A model generated the notes under the pieces. The model searched no databases. It was not told the DNA's origin and saw nothing but the letters and a program-made list of their open reading frames with translations. A stretch of DNA of 11,100 bases from Clostridia bacterium (GTDB lineage: Bacteria > Bacillota > Clostridia > Oscillospirales > CAG-272): positions 1-11,100 of the forward strand of contig JAFTNI010000043.1 in the NCBI GenBank assembly GCA_017451975.1. The letters run 5' to 3'. This document shows positions 1 through 5,720 of this stretch, one piece after another (position 1 is the first letter of the stretch; each line of letters begins with the position of its first letter). The position numbers were made by a program, and so were the translations under genes.

Positions 1-592
1 AGTTTTTGTATGCTACCTCATAAAGTTCATCTCTTGTCAAATTTTTTTCATTTTTATTCTCAAGGCTATCAAAACGGAAGGACTCACATTTTCCTGTTGT
101 CTCATTCACCATAAATGTTACACTTCTTCCATTTGATATCCCCGTATATCTTACCGCAGATTCAATATAATCAGATTCTCTATTTGTATTTTTATATTCC
201 CCTGTCCACGTCTTTCCCAAAAGAGTTATTGTTTTCGAAGTTCCGATTTTATTTTCATCCACATAAGGCTCTCTTGCCTTCTTAAGCTCCAATTCTATTT
301 TATGCGTTCCGGGCTGTATACCACCATGCACGCCGCTTTCATACACCGTAAAATTAACCTCATCGCCCGGCGCAGGTGCTACCGTGTCAGCCGTTGTGCC
401 GCCATCAACCATATCGTTATTCGCAAAATGCTTTGCCACGGGTATTGCCGCAAGTGCAAAAGCCGCACACGCCGCAACCGCTATTATCGGCTTAAAATTA
501 AATCTCTTTTTCATAGTAAAATTCATTGCCTCCTCTATAAATTCATCGTCCACGTTGCCTATTTCCATTAAAAATTTTTCTGCACTTGTCAA
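1..592 (-). CDS. Single-pass membrane protein, putative partner/anti-sigma of the adjacent ECF sigma factor (partial)
   Basis: The reading frame is open from a TTG at 592 to the left edge, so the C-terminus is missing; about 197 residues are visible. The TTG start overlaps the sigma-factor stop (shared TTGA, 589-592) and is preceded by AGAGGTG seven bases upstream; an in-frame ATG at 568 lacks such a site. Residues 1-34 are a short charged, probably cytoplasmic segment, residues about 35-53 are a hydrophobic Ala-rich helix, and the rest should lie outside the membrane. Residues after about 110 read like a small beta-rich domain with a V-N-E-T-T-G-K stretch reminiscent of PepSY-type sensors, which is only a guess. 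No zinc-binding HxxxCxxC anti-sigma motif is visible. The position directly behind an ECF sigma gene, with translational coupling, is the main reason to infer a regulatory partner. The distal coding part (about 1-260) is clearly more AT-rich than the proximal part. Confidence 0.7.
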   Translation of the reverse strand, partial: MTSAEKFLMEIGNVDDEFIEEAMNFTMKKRFNFKPIIAVAACAAFALAAIPVAKHFANNDMVDGGTTADTVAPAPGDEVNFTVYESGVHGGIQPGTHKIELELKKAREPYVDENKIGTSKTITLLGKTWTGEYKNTNRESDYIESAVRYTGISNGRSVTFMVNETTGKCESFRFDSLENKNEKNLTRDELYEVAYKN

Positions 593-1146
593 ACTTCAAC
601 ACCTCTTTCTTCTAAATATTTTCGTAATTTTTCTCTTGTGCGCAAAAGCCTTACCCTTACGCTGTTTTCGCTCATACCGAGCGATGCGGCTATGCTTTTG
701 CCGCTTTCCATAAACCAGTAGCGCCGCATGAATATCGCCCTGTTTTCCTTATCCAGCGAAAGCAGAAATTCCCTTAAAATTTTCTGTACGTCCTTGCTTT
801 CAAGGGCACTTTCCACCGTTTCCGAGGCGGCAAATGTTTCTGCTATTTCATCCAGCGCCTCGCCGTAAACGCAAGCGCGCTTTTGCCTTTTTGCCGCACG
901 CCGCCTGTTCATTGCCACGTTTCGCAAAATTCTATATATAAACGTGGAAAGCGGCTTTGGCTTTTCGGGAGGTATGCTGTTCCACACACCAAGGTATGCG
1001 TCGTTTATACATTCCTCTGCATCCTCCTCGCTGCCGACGATTTCCAGCGCTATACTGCGGCATTTCCGCCCGTATTTCTTATTTATTTCGTCAATGCCTT
1101 TTTCCGAGCGAGCAAAAAGCATTTCGATAATGGCTTCGTCTTTCAT
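589..1146 (-). CDS. ECF-type RNA polymerase sigma factor (sigma-70 family)
   Basis: This 185-residue protein has the two-domain layout of ECF sigma factors. Region 2 spans about residues 8-88; it includes the acidic EEDAEECINDAYLGVW stretch typical of region 2.1/2.2 and the RILRNVAMNRRRAAKR stretch of 2.3/2.4. Region 4 spans about 125-178, with a helix-turn-helix near 149-170 (KSIAASLGMSENSVRVRLLR). Length is normal for the family. The ATG at 1146 has a GGGGGA ribosome site five to six bases upstream. The protein would direct RNA polymerase to a small regulon, probably including its own operon, under control of the downstream overlapping membrane protein. The signal and regulon are unknown. 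It is divergent from glpK, with about 170 bases between them. Confidence 0.9.
   Translation of the reverse strand: MKDEAIIEMLFARSEKGIDEINKKYGRKCRSIALEIVGSEEDAEECINDAYLGVWNSIPPEKPKPLSTFIYRILRNVAMNRRRAAKRQKRACVYGEALDEIAETFAASETVESALESKDVQKILREFLLSLDKENRAIFMRRYWFMESGKSIAASLGMSENSVRVRLLRTREKLRKYLEERGVEV
600..606 (-). promoter_or_regulatory. Ribosome binding site deciding the TTG start at 592
   Basis: On the minus strand the sequence AGAGGTG ends seven bases before TTG 592, inside the 3' end of the sigma-factor gene. It favours the TTG over the downstream in-frame ATG at 568 and suggests translational coupling of the two proteins. Confidence 0.6.
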
Positions 1147-1188
1147 AAGCTCCCCCCTTTCACTTATATACCTACCCTTTTTTTATCT

Positions 1189-1199
1189 TGCGTTACGCA
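1189..1199. promoter_or_regulatory. 11-bp perfect palindrome in the sigma/glpK intergenic region
   Basis: TGCGTTACGCA is a perfect inverted repeat (5-bp arms, one central base) lying 43-53 bp upstream of the sigma-factor ATG, within otherwise AT-rich DNA. It could be a dimeric regulator's operator or part of the sigma gene's promoter spacer. A loose minus-strand promoter (TTTTGG/GATAAA) can be drawn around it, but the match is weak. Confidence 0.3.
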
Positions 1200-1278
1200 T
1201 TTTTCCAAAAACTTTTTTATCAAATTGTAAACTTTAATTATTTTACACAAAAATATTTATTTTTTCAAGAAAATAGTG

Positions 1279-1284
1279 TATAAT
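1279..1284 (+). promoter_or_regulatory. glpK: Probable -10 element of the glpK promoter
   Basis: A perfect TATAAT lies 35 bases before the TTG start of glpK. No good TTGACA-like -35 is found at 16-18 bp upstream (only AT-rich sequence), so the promoter may depend on an activator or on upstream A/T tracts. An imperfect inverted repeat (TTGTAAA at 1225-1231 with TTTTACACAA at 1241-1250) lies just upstream and might be an operator. Confidence 0.45.
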
Positions 1285-1305
1285 TTAGACATAAACATAA
1301 AATTT

Positions 1306-1310
1306 GGAGG
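1306..1310 (+). promoter_or_regulatory. glpK: Ribosome binding site deciding the glpK start at 1319
   Basis: GGAGG at 1306-1310 is eight bases before TTG 1319. The earlier in-frame TTG at 1304 overlaps this site and would add five residues absent from the family's usual N-terminus, so 1319 is preferred. Confidence 0.7.
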
Positions 1311-1318
1311 AAACGGCA

Positions 1319-2812
1319 TTGAAAAAGTATATTATAGCACTCGATGCGGGCACCACGAGCGTGCGCGCCATCATATACGATAAAAATTTAAACTCCGTAG
1401 GCTGTGCGCAAAAGGAGTTTACGCAAATATACCCGAAGCCCGGCTACGTGGAGCACGATGCGCAGGAAATCTTCGCTTCTGCCTACTCGGTTATGACAGA
1501 GGTTCTGCTTATTTCGGGCATAGCGCCCGCGGAAATAGCGGGCATAGGCATAACAAACCAGCGCGAAACAACGGTTGTATGGAGCCGCGAAACGGGCGAA
1601 CCCGTTTGCGGTGCCATAGTGTGGCAGTGCCGCCGCACCGCCGAAATCTGCAAGGAAGCAGAGGCGGCGGGGCACGCGCCTTACATAAGGGAAAAAACGG
1701 GCTTGCCCATGGATGCATACTTCTCTGCCTCCAAAATAAAATGGATACTCGATAACGTACCGGGGGCGCGCGCACGCGCCGAGGCAGGCGAGCTTCTTTT
1801 CGGCACTATCGATACGTGGCTTATCTGGCGCCTTACGGGCGGCAAGGTTCACGTTACCGACAGAACCAACGCATCGCGCACGATGCTATACGATATAAAC
1901 GCGCTTTGCTGGGATGAAAAGCTTATGGAAATTTTCGGTGTACCCGCAAGCATGCTGCCGCGCGTTTGCTCCTCGGGCGAGCATTACGGCTCCTTTACGC
2001 TTATGGGCGAGGAAATTCCCATTTGCGCCATAGCGGGCGACCAGCAATCTGCCCTTTTCGGCGCTTGCTGCTTTTCCGCAGGCGAGGCAAAGAACACCTA
2101 CGGCACGGGTTGCTTCCTTTTGATGAACACAGGCACAGAGCGCCCGTGGGGCGAAAACGGGCTTATAGCAACCATTGCGGCGGGCACTGCGGGCGAGCAG
2201 GTGCAGTACGCGGCAGAGGGCAGCGTTTTCGTCGGCGGAGCCGTTGTAAAATGGCTGCGCGACGAGCTTGGGTTTATAAAAAGCTCCGCGCAAACGCTTG
2301 AAATAGCGCAAAGCGTGCCCGATAGCGGCGGCGTTTACGTCGTGCCCGCGTTCACGGGCATGGGCGCGCCGTATTGGAATATGTACGCGCGCGGCACGGT
2401 CTTTGGGCTCACGCGCGGCAGCGGCAGCGCACATATCGTGCGCGCGGCGCTCGAATCTATATCATACCAGAGCGCCGACGTTATAGCGGCGATGGAAAAG
2501 GATGCAAAAGTAAAGCTTGAAACGCTGAAGGTAGACGGCGGCGCTTCCGCAAACGACCTGCTTTTGCAGTTCCAGGCAGATATTTCAAACCTTACGGCTG
2601 TTCGCACCGCCTCTTGCGAGGCAACGGCGCGCGGCGCGGCGGCGCTTGCGGGGCTCACGCTCGGCTTCTATAAAAACCGCGAGGAAATTGCCATGCTCCC
2701 CACTAATACGGAATTTTTCGCGCCGAAAATGGCGGCGCAGGAGCGCGAAGAAAAGCTGCGCGGCTGGCACAGGGCAGTAAAAGCGGCTATATACTGGGCA
2801 GATAACGAATAA
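1319..2812 (+). CDS. glpK: Glycerol kinase
   Basis: Glycerol kinase (EC 2.7.1.30) phosphorylates glycerol with ATP to sn-glycerol-3-phosphate in the cytoplasm. From TTG 1319 the protein is 497 residues, the normal family size. FGGY-family signatures are clear: N-terminal phosphate-binding LDAGTTSVRAIIYD (8-21), NQRETT (80-85, with the glycerol-binding Arg82-Glu83), GAIVWQCRRT (98-107), Tyr134 in DAYFSASK, DRTNASRTMLYDI (181-193), AGDQQSALFG with the catalytic base Asp241, and TYGTGCF and VDGGASAND in the C-terminal ATPase lobe. The segment before Asp241 (217-232) is about four residues shorter than in Enterococcus-type enzymes, and the YHFYG loop whose His is phosphorylated by HPr is absent. 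The gene is followed after 17 bp by a lipase-like gene. No glpF or glpD/O is in the window. Confidence 0.96.
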   Translation: MKKYIIALDAGTTSVRAIIYDKNLNSVGCAQKEFTQIYPKPGYVEHDAQEIFASAYSVMTEVLLISGIAPAEIAGIGITNQRETTVVWSRETGEPVCGAIVWQCRRTAEICKEAEAAGHAPYIREKTGLPMDAYFSASKIKWILDNVPGARARAEAGELLFGTIDTWLIWRLTGGKVHVTDRTNASRTMLYDINALCWDEKLMEIFGVPASMLPRVCSSGEHYGSFTLMGEEIPICAIAGDQQSALFGACCFSAGEAKNTYGTGCFLLMNTGTERPWGENGLIATIAAGTAGEQVQYAAEGSVFVGGAVVKWLRDELGFIKSSAQTLEIAQSVPDSGGVYVVPAFTGMGAPYWNMYARGTVFGLTRGSGSAHIVRAALESISYQSADVIAAMEKDAKVKLETLKVDGGASANDLLLQFQADISNLTAVRTASCEATARGAAALAGLTLGFYKNREEIAMLPTNTEFFAPKMAAQEREEKLRGWHRAVKAAIYWADNE

Positions 2813-2829
2813 TTTATAAGGAGGTTTTT

Positions 2830-3759
2830 ATGGCTTACAGAATAATAGAAAAAGAAGTGCTTTCCTCAGACGGTGTACATACGCTCTACGGCAAGGTTTA
2901 CGCACCCGAGGGCGATGTACGCGCGCTTTTCCAGGTGGCGCACGGCATGGCGGAGCATATAGAAAGATACGGCGAATTTCTCGCTTTTCTAGCGGAAAAC
3001 GGCTTTGCCGCTTTCGCATACGACCACGTTGGCCACGGCAAAACGGGCACGGCGGCAGGCGAGCTTGGCTTCATAGCCGATGAAGGCGGATATAAAATTC
3101 TTATAGACGATATCGGCATATTTGCCGAAGCCGTAAAAGCCGATTTCCCCGGCAAAAAGCACGTGCTTATGGGTCACAGCATGGGCTCGTTCATAGTGCG
3201 CGGTTACGCAGCTAAGCACGGCAAGGAGCTTGCGGGCCTTGTGGCTATGGGCACGGGCGGCCCCAACCCTGCGGCGAAAATAGGCATTAAGCTCGCGGGC
3301 GCTGTGAAGAAGAAAAAGGGCGCGCGCCATATTTCCCCGCTTATAGCAAACCTCGCCTTCGGCAGCTACAACGCGCGCACGGCGAAGGAAACGGAATACG
3401 ATTGGCTTTCCGTCGACAAGGAAAATATAGCAAAATACCTTGCCGACGAGCTTTGCGGCTTCCCCTTCACCGTCAGCGCAATGCAAGACCTTATAACGCT
3501 TACGGCAAGCTGCAACTGCGCTTCCTGGGCGAAATCTATGCCCCCAAGCCTGCCCGTTTACCTTGTAGCAGGCGACGAGGACCCCGTGGGGGCATACGGT
3601 AAGGGTGTTAAAAAGGTTTGCGAAATGCTGCACAAAGCGGGCGCACAAGACGTTAAAATGAAGCTCTACCGCGGCTACCGCCACGAGATTTTAAACGAGG
3701 CCTGCAAGGAAGAGGTCTGCCGCGATATTCTCGCGTTTGCAAACAGAGTTATTACATAA
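2830..3759 (+). CDS. Alpha/beta hydrolase, monoacylglycerol lipase-like (serine aminopeptidase S33/Hydrolase_4 family)
   Basis: This 309-residue cytoplasmic protein has no signal peptide and carries the full alpha/beta-hydrolase triad. The oxyanion-hole motif is HGMAEH (38-43); the nucleophile Ser117 sits in GHSMGS; the acid is probably Asp251 in GDEDPVGAYGKGV; and His285 is in GYRHEILNE. The pattern HGMAEHIERY...DHVGHGKT...GHSMGS is that of monoglyceride lipases and lysophospholipases, which release free glycerol or glycerophosphodiesters from lipids. A strong AAGGAGG lies upstream of ATG 2830, and only 17 bp separate it from glpK, so the two are very likely co-transcribed. Inference: it feeds glycerol to GlpK. 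The exact substrate cannot be read from sequence, and other esters are possible. Confidence 0.85.
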   Translation: MAYRIIEKEVLSSDGVHTLYGKVYAPEGDVRALFQVAHGMAEHIERYGEFLAFLAENGFAAFAYDHVGHGKTGTAAGELGFIADEGGYKILIDDIGIFAEAVKADFPGKKHVLMGHSMGSFIVRGYAAKHGKELAGLVAMGTGGPNPAAKIGIKLAGAVKKKKGARHISPLIANLAFGSYNARTAKETEYDWLSVDKENIAKYLADELCGFPFTVSAMQDLITLTASCNCASWAKSMPPSLPVYLVAGDEDPVGAYGKGVKKVCEMLHKAGAQDVKMKLYRGYRHEILNEACKEEVCRDILAFANRVIT

Positions 3760-3763
3760 AACC

Positions 3764-3792
3764 AAAAACGGGCGTGTACACGCCCGTTTTAT
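3764..3792. terminator. Bidirectional rho-independent terminator
   Basis: A perfect 26-bp palindrome (3765-3790) has a GC-rich core around CGGGCGTG/CACGCCCG, an A-run on its left and a T-run on its right. It lies 5 bp after the lipase stop and overlaps the stop codon (3789-3791) of the convergent small gene, so it can serve both strands. Confidence 0.9.
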
Positions 3793-4052
3793 TTATCCAG
3801 CTCACCGCCGCCGTCTTTCGCGGCTTTTCTTATTTTCAAAGCACCGTATGCAATAAGTGCGCACACGGCGATAATGCACGCCGTTATCGGCGCGCTTATA
3901 TCCACTTCGCGCACAAGCCCGGGCTCATGCCCCGCGTTTGTGCTTGCCGCGGTGCTTTCCTGCGGCACTGTTGTGACGACGTTTGCGCTAGCGGAAAGCG
4001 GCAAGGCGGCGAAAAGAAGCACGGAAAGAAAAATAATCGCTGTTTTTTTCAT
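3789..4052 (-). CDS. Small membrane protein with signal peptide and C-terminal TM helix, unknown function
   Basis: This 87-residue protein is not recognised as any family. Residues 1-23 (MKKTAIIFLSVLLFAALPLSASA) form a classical cleavable signal peptide. Residues about 24-50 are a short polar extracellular stretch rich in Thr/Ser/Val, and about 54-72 (APITACIIAVCALIAYGAL) form a transmembrane helix. A short basic-then-acidic cytoplasmic tail follows (KIRKAAKDGGGELDK). The topology is therefore a tiny type I membrane protein. A strong AGAGGTGG ribosome site precedes ATG 4052, supporting a real gene rather than a chance frame. It is convergent with the lipase gene, shares its terminator, and is divergent from dut by 95 bp. 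Its layout resembles the tail of larger sortase- or TPM-type surface proteins, but nothing links it to them. Confidence 0.75.
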   Translation of the reverse strand: MKKTAIIFLSVLLFAALPLSASANVVTTVPQESTAASTNAGHEPGLVREVDISAPITACIIAVCALIAYGALKIRKAAKDGGGELDK

Positions 4053-4079
4053 AAATCCACCTCTAAATCGGTTTGCTTA

Positions 4080-4108
4080 TTGATTTTCCCCGCGTTTTGT
4101 GGTAGTAT
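4080..4108 (+). promoter_or_regulatory. dut: Possible dut promoter
   Basis: TTGATT (4080-4085) and TAGTAT (4103-4108) are spaced by 17 bp; TATTAT at 4106-4111 is an alternative -10 with a longer spacer. The match is moderate. It fits the 95-bp intergenic region between the divergent small membrane gene and dut. Confidence 0.35.
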
Positions 4109-4128
4109 TATTTTTAAAGATATCACAA

Positions 4129-4145
4129 TTAAAACGGAGTTTTAA
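4129..4145 (+). promoter_or_regulatory. dut: Inverted repeat around the dut ribosome binding site
   Basis: TTAAAAC and GTTTTAA (7-bp perfect arms) flank GGA, so the GGAG Shine-Dalgarno of dut (4136-4139, eight bases before ATG 4148) falls in the loop and the first base of one arm. The hairpin is AT-rich and weak. It may be chance or may modestly tune translation. Confidence 0.3.
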
Positions 4146-4147
4146 CA

Positions 4148-4594
4148 ATGCAAAAAATAAACGTAATATTTAAAAAGCTAGATGAAAATGCAAAAGTTCC
4201 CACCTATGGTTCTGAGTATTCCGCAGGCGCAGATCTTTACGCGCTCTGCGAAAGCGCCGTAACCATCGGCGCAGGCAAAACAGAGTTTATCCACACGGGT
4301 ATTTCGCTCGAAATCCCCGAGGGCGTGGTTGGGCTTATCTATGCTCGCAGCGGCATGGCGTGCAAGCGCGGTGTTGCCCCCGCCAACAAAGTCGGCGTTA
4401 TCGACAGCGACTACCGCGGCGAAATCATCGTCTGCCTTCACAACCACGGCGAAGAAGCCGTAACGGTTGAAAACGGCGAGCGCGTGGCGCAAATGGTATT
4501 TGCCCCCTACTTCACGGCGAGCTTTACTGAAAGCCGAGAGCTTTCGGGCACGGCGCGCGGCGAGGGCGGCTTCGGCTCTACGGGAAAAAAATGA
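4148..4594 (+). CDS. dut: dUTP diphosphatase (dUTPase, trimeric type)
   Basis: This enzyme (EC 3.6.1.23) hydrolyses dUTP to dUMP and pyrophosphate, keeping uracil out of DNA and supplying dUMP for thymidylate. The 148-residue protein is full length and shows all five conserved motifs of the homotrimeric family in order: I SAGADLYAL (25-33); II YARSGMACKRG (65-75, with Ala-Arg-Ser-Gly in place of the common Pro-Arg-Ser-Gly); III GVIDSDYRGEI (83-93, catalytic Asp86 and uracil-stacking Tyr89); IV GERVAQMVF (110-118); and V RGEGGFGSTG (137-146), the flexible C-terminal arm closing over the phosphates. The gene appears monocistronic: a convergent gene lies downstream behind a terminator. Confidence 0.97.
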   Translation: MQKINVIFKKLDENAKVPTYGSEYSAGADLYALCESAVTIGAGKTEFIHTGISLEIPEGVVGLIYARSGMACKRGVAPANKVGVIDSDYRGEIIVCLHNHGEEAVTVENGERVAQMVFAPYFTASFTESRELSGTARGEGGFGSTGKK

Positions 4595-4599
4595 CAGTA

Positions 4600-4653
4600 C
4601 TTTTTCTTTTTGAGAGAAAAAGTTGACAAAGCGCTTGAAAGCCGCAGGCTTTC
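4600..4653. repeat. Intergenic tandem hairpins, possible short dispersed repeat
   Basis: Between dut and the main terminator lie two perfect inverted repeats. The first has CTTTTTCT at 4600-4607 pairing with AGAAAAAG at 4615-4622. The second has GAAAGCC at 4637-4643 pairing with GGCTTTC at 4647-4653 around GCA. A TTGACA lies between them (4623-4628) but no fitting -10 follows. The first hairpin could be an additional weak terminator. The whole block could also be a dispersed repeat unit, which one copy cannot show. Confidence 0.3.
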
Positions 4654-4665
4654 GCAAAACAATTC

Positions 4666-4696
4666 AAAAAGCGTATGCTGCGGCATACGCTTTTTT
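4666..4696. terminator. Bidirectional rho-independent terminator
   Basis: GCGTATGC (4671-4678) pairs perfectly with GCATACGC (4683-4690) around TGCG, extended by an A-run before and a T-run after. It sits between dut and the convergent SGNH hydrolase gene, whose stop is at 4699-4701, and can end transcription from both sides. Confidence 0.9.
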
Positions 4697-4698
4697 GT

Positions 4699-5715
4699 TT
4701 ATTCGGAAATTACCGCAAAGTCGATTTTTATTTCGCCTTCCGCGGGGCGCACGCAAAGCGTGTGCTTGCCGCCGTCAAGCGCAAAATCGGAAAGCACCAT
4801 AACCGGCTGATTGTCCGTTGCGTAGCAAAGGTCGCAAAGCGAGGTTTTGCCGTCGAGCATAAGCTCGGCTTTGCCCGCGTTTCTGTCGAACCTTGCGCCA
4901 AGCATTACGGATTTGCCGTAAAATTCAAGCTTGAGCGTTGCCGCCTTATCGCTCGAAGCAAGCCCCGCGCCGCTTCTGCCGGGGTTGGGCTCGTTCCAGC
5001 TTTCCATGCCGTATGCGCTCCACTCGCCCGTGCGCTCAAAGGCGCGCGCGCTTATGAACTTGCCGCATTTTTTATAGTAATGCTCACACATCGGCTCGCC
5101 GTGTGGCTTTCTGAAGCTTTCACCCGAAAGCTCTTTTTTTATAGCTTCCGTGTAGAAATCGTAGCCTGCCTCCACGGGGTGGGTGTTATCGGGGCGGAAA
5201 AGCGCATCGCGCGCGGTGTTAACACCGGGCGCGGCTTTGCCGTAAGCCTTTTCCATCGCCGCGCGCACGTCGATATACTGTATACCGTAGTGTGCGGCGA
5301 TTTTTTTGTGCAGCTCCGTTTTATATTCGCTTTCGCGGTTTGGCACAACGCCTATGCAGATAACGTAGGGCACAATGGGCATCGACATAATTTTTCTTAT
5401 AATGCCCTCGTACATCTGCTGTGAAAAGCTTTCGCTATCGTCGGCGTCGTTCAGCGAAAAGTCTATAAATACCGCTTGCGGTTTTTGCGAGATAACATCG
5501 CGCTCAAGGCGCATCATGCCGTAGGCAGAGTTTGTGCCGCCTATGCCTGCGTTTATCTCTTTGAAAACCGTGTTTCCAAGCTCAAAGGAATTTAAGTATT
5601 CCGTGATCTGTGTGGACCAACGGCGGGTTTTATCGCTCGCGCCGGCTCCCTCGGTGATAGAACCGCCGAGGTACGCAATGCGAAATTCGCCTTTATCCTT
5701 AAGGTTTTCAAACAT
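4699..5715 (-). CDS. SGNH/GDSL-family hydrolase (probable esterase/deacylase) with C-terminal beta-rich domain
   Basis: The 338-residue protein starts almost directly with the first SGNH strand, with no signal peptide, so it should be cytoplasmic. Catalytic blocks are visible: block I YLGGSITEG with nucleophile Ser19; block II NAGIGGTNS (55-63, oxyanion Gly); block III SLND (87-90, oxyanion Asn89); and block V DNTH with Asp176 and His179. Residues about 1-200 form the SGNH domain. The remaining 130 or so residues are beta-rich and Gly/Asp-rich (for example GKSVMLGARF and DGGKHTLCV), resembling a carbohydrate-binding-like sandwich, though I cannot assign it. Family members remove acyl or acetyl groups from sugars, lipids or thioesters; the substrate here is unknown. 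The ATG at 5715 is only 5 bp after the amidase stop and has a weak ribosome site (AAGAAA), suggesting translational coupling. It is the last gene of the minus-strand operon. Confidence 0.85.
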   Translation of the reverse strand: MFENLKDKGEFRIAYLGGSITEGAGASDKTRRWSTQITEYLNSFELGNTVFKEINAGIGGTNSAYGMMRLERDVISQKPQAVFIDFSLNDADDSESFSQQMYEGIIRKIMSMPIVPYVICIGVVPNRESEYKTELHKKIAAHYGIQYIDVRAAMEKAYGKAAPGVNTARDALFRPDNTHPVEAGYDFYTEAIKKELSGESFRKPHGEPMCEHYYKKCGKFISARAFERTGEWSAYGMESWNEPNPGRSGAGLASSDKAATLKLEFYGKSVMLGARFDRNAGKAELMLDGKTSLCDLCYATDNQPVMVLSDFALDGGKHTLCVRPAEGEIKIDFAVISE

Positions 5716-5720
5716 ATGTA

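Noticed and set aside
1319..2812. Could glpK be another FGGY sugar kinase (xylulo- or gluconokinase)?
   Set aside because: NQRETT, WQCRRT and DRTNASRTMLYDI are glycerol-kinase-specific signatures.
2989..3684. A 231-codon minus-strand frame
   Set aside because: Antisense to the lipase-like gene, which has a full catalytic triad and a strong ribosome site.
4623..4628. Perfect TTGACA as a promoter -35
   Set aside because: No -10-like sequence lies 16-18 bp downstream and no plus-strand gene follows before the terminator.
4675..5424. A 249-codon plus-strand frame
   Set aside because: Antisense to the SGNH hydrolase with its catalytic motifs; it begins inside the terminator hairpin and has no ribosome site.
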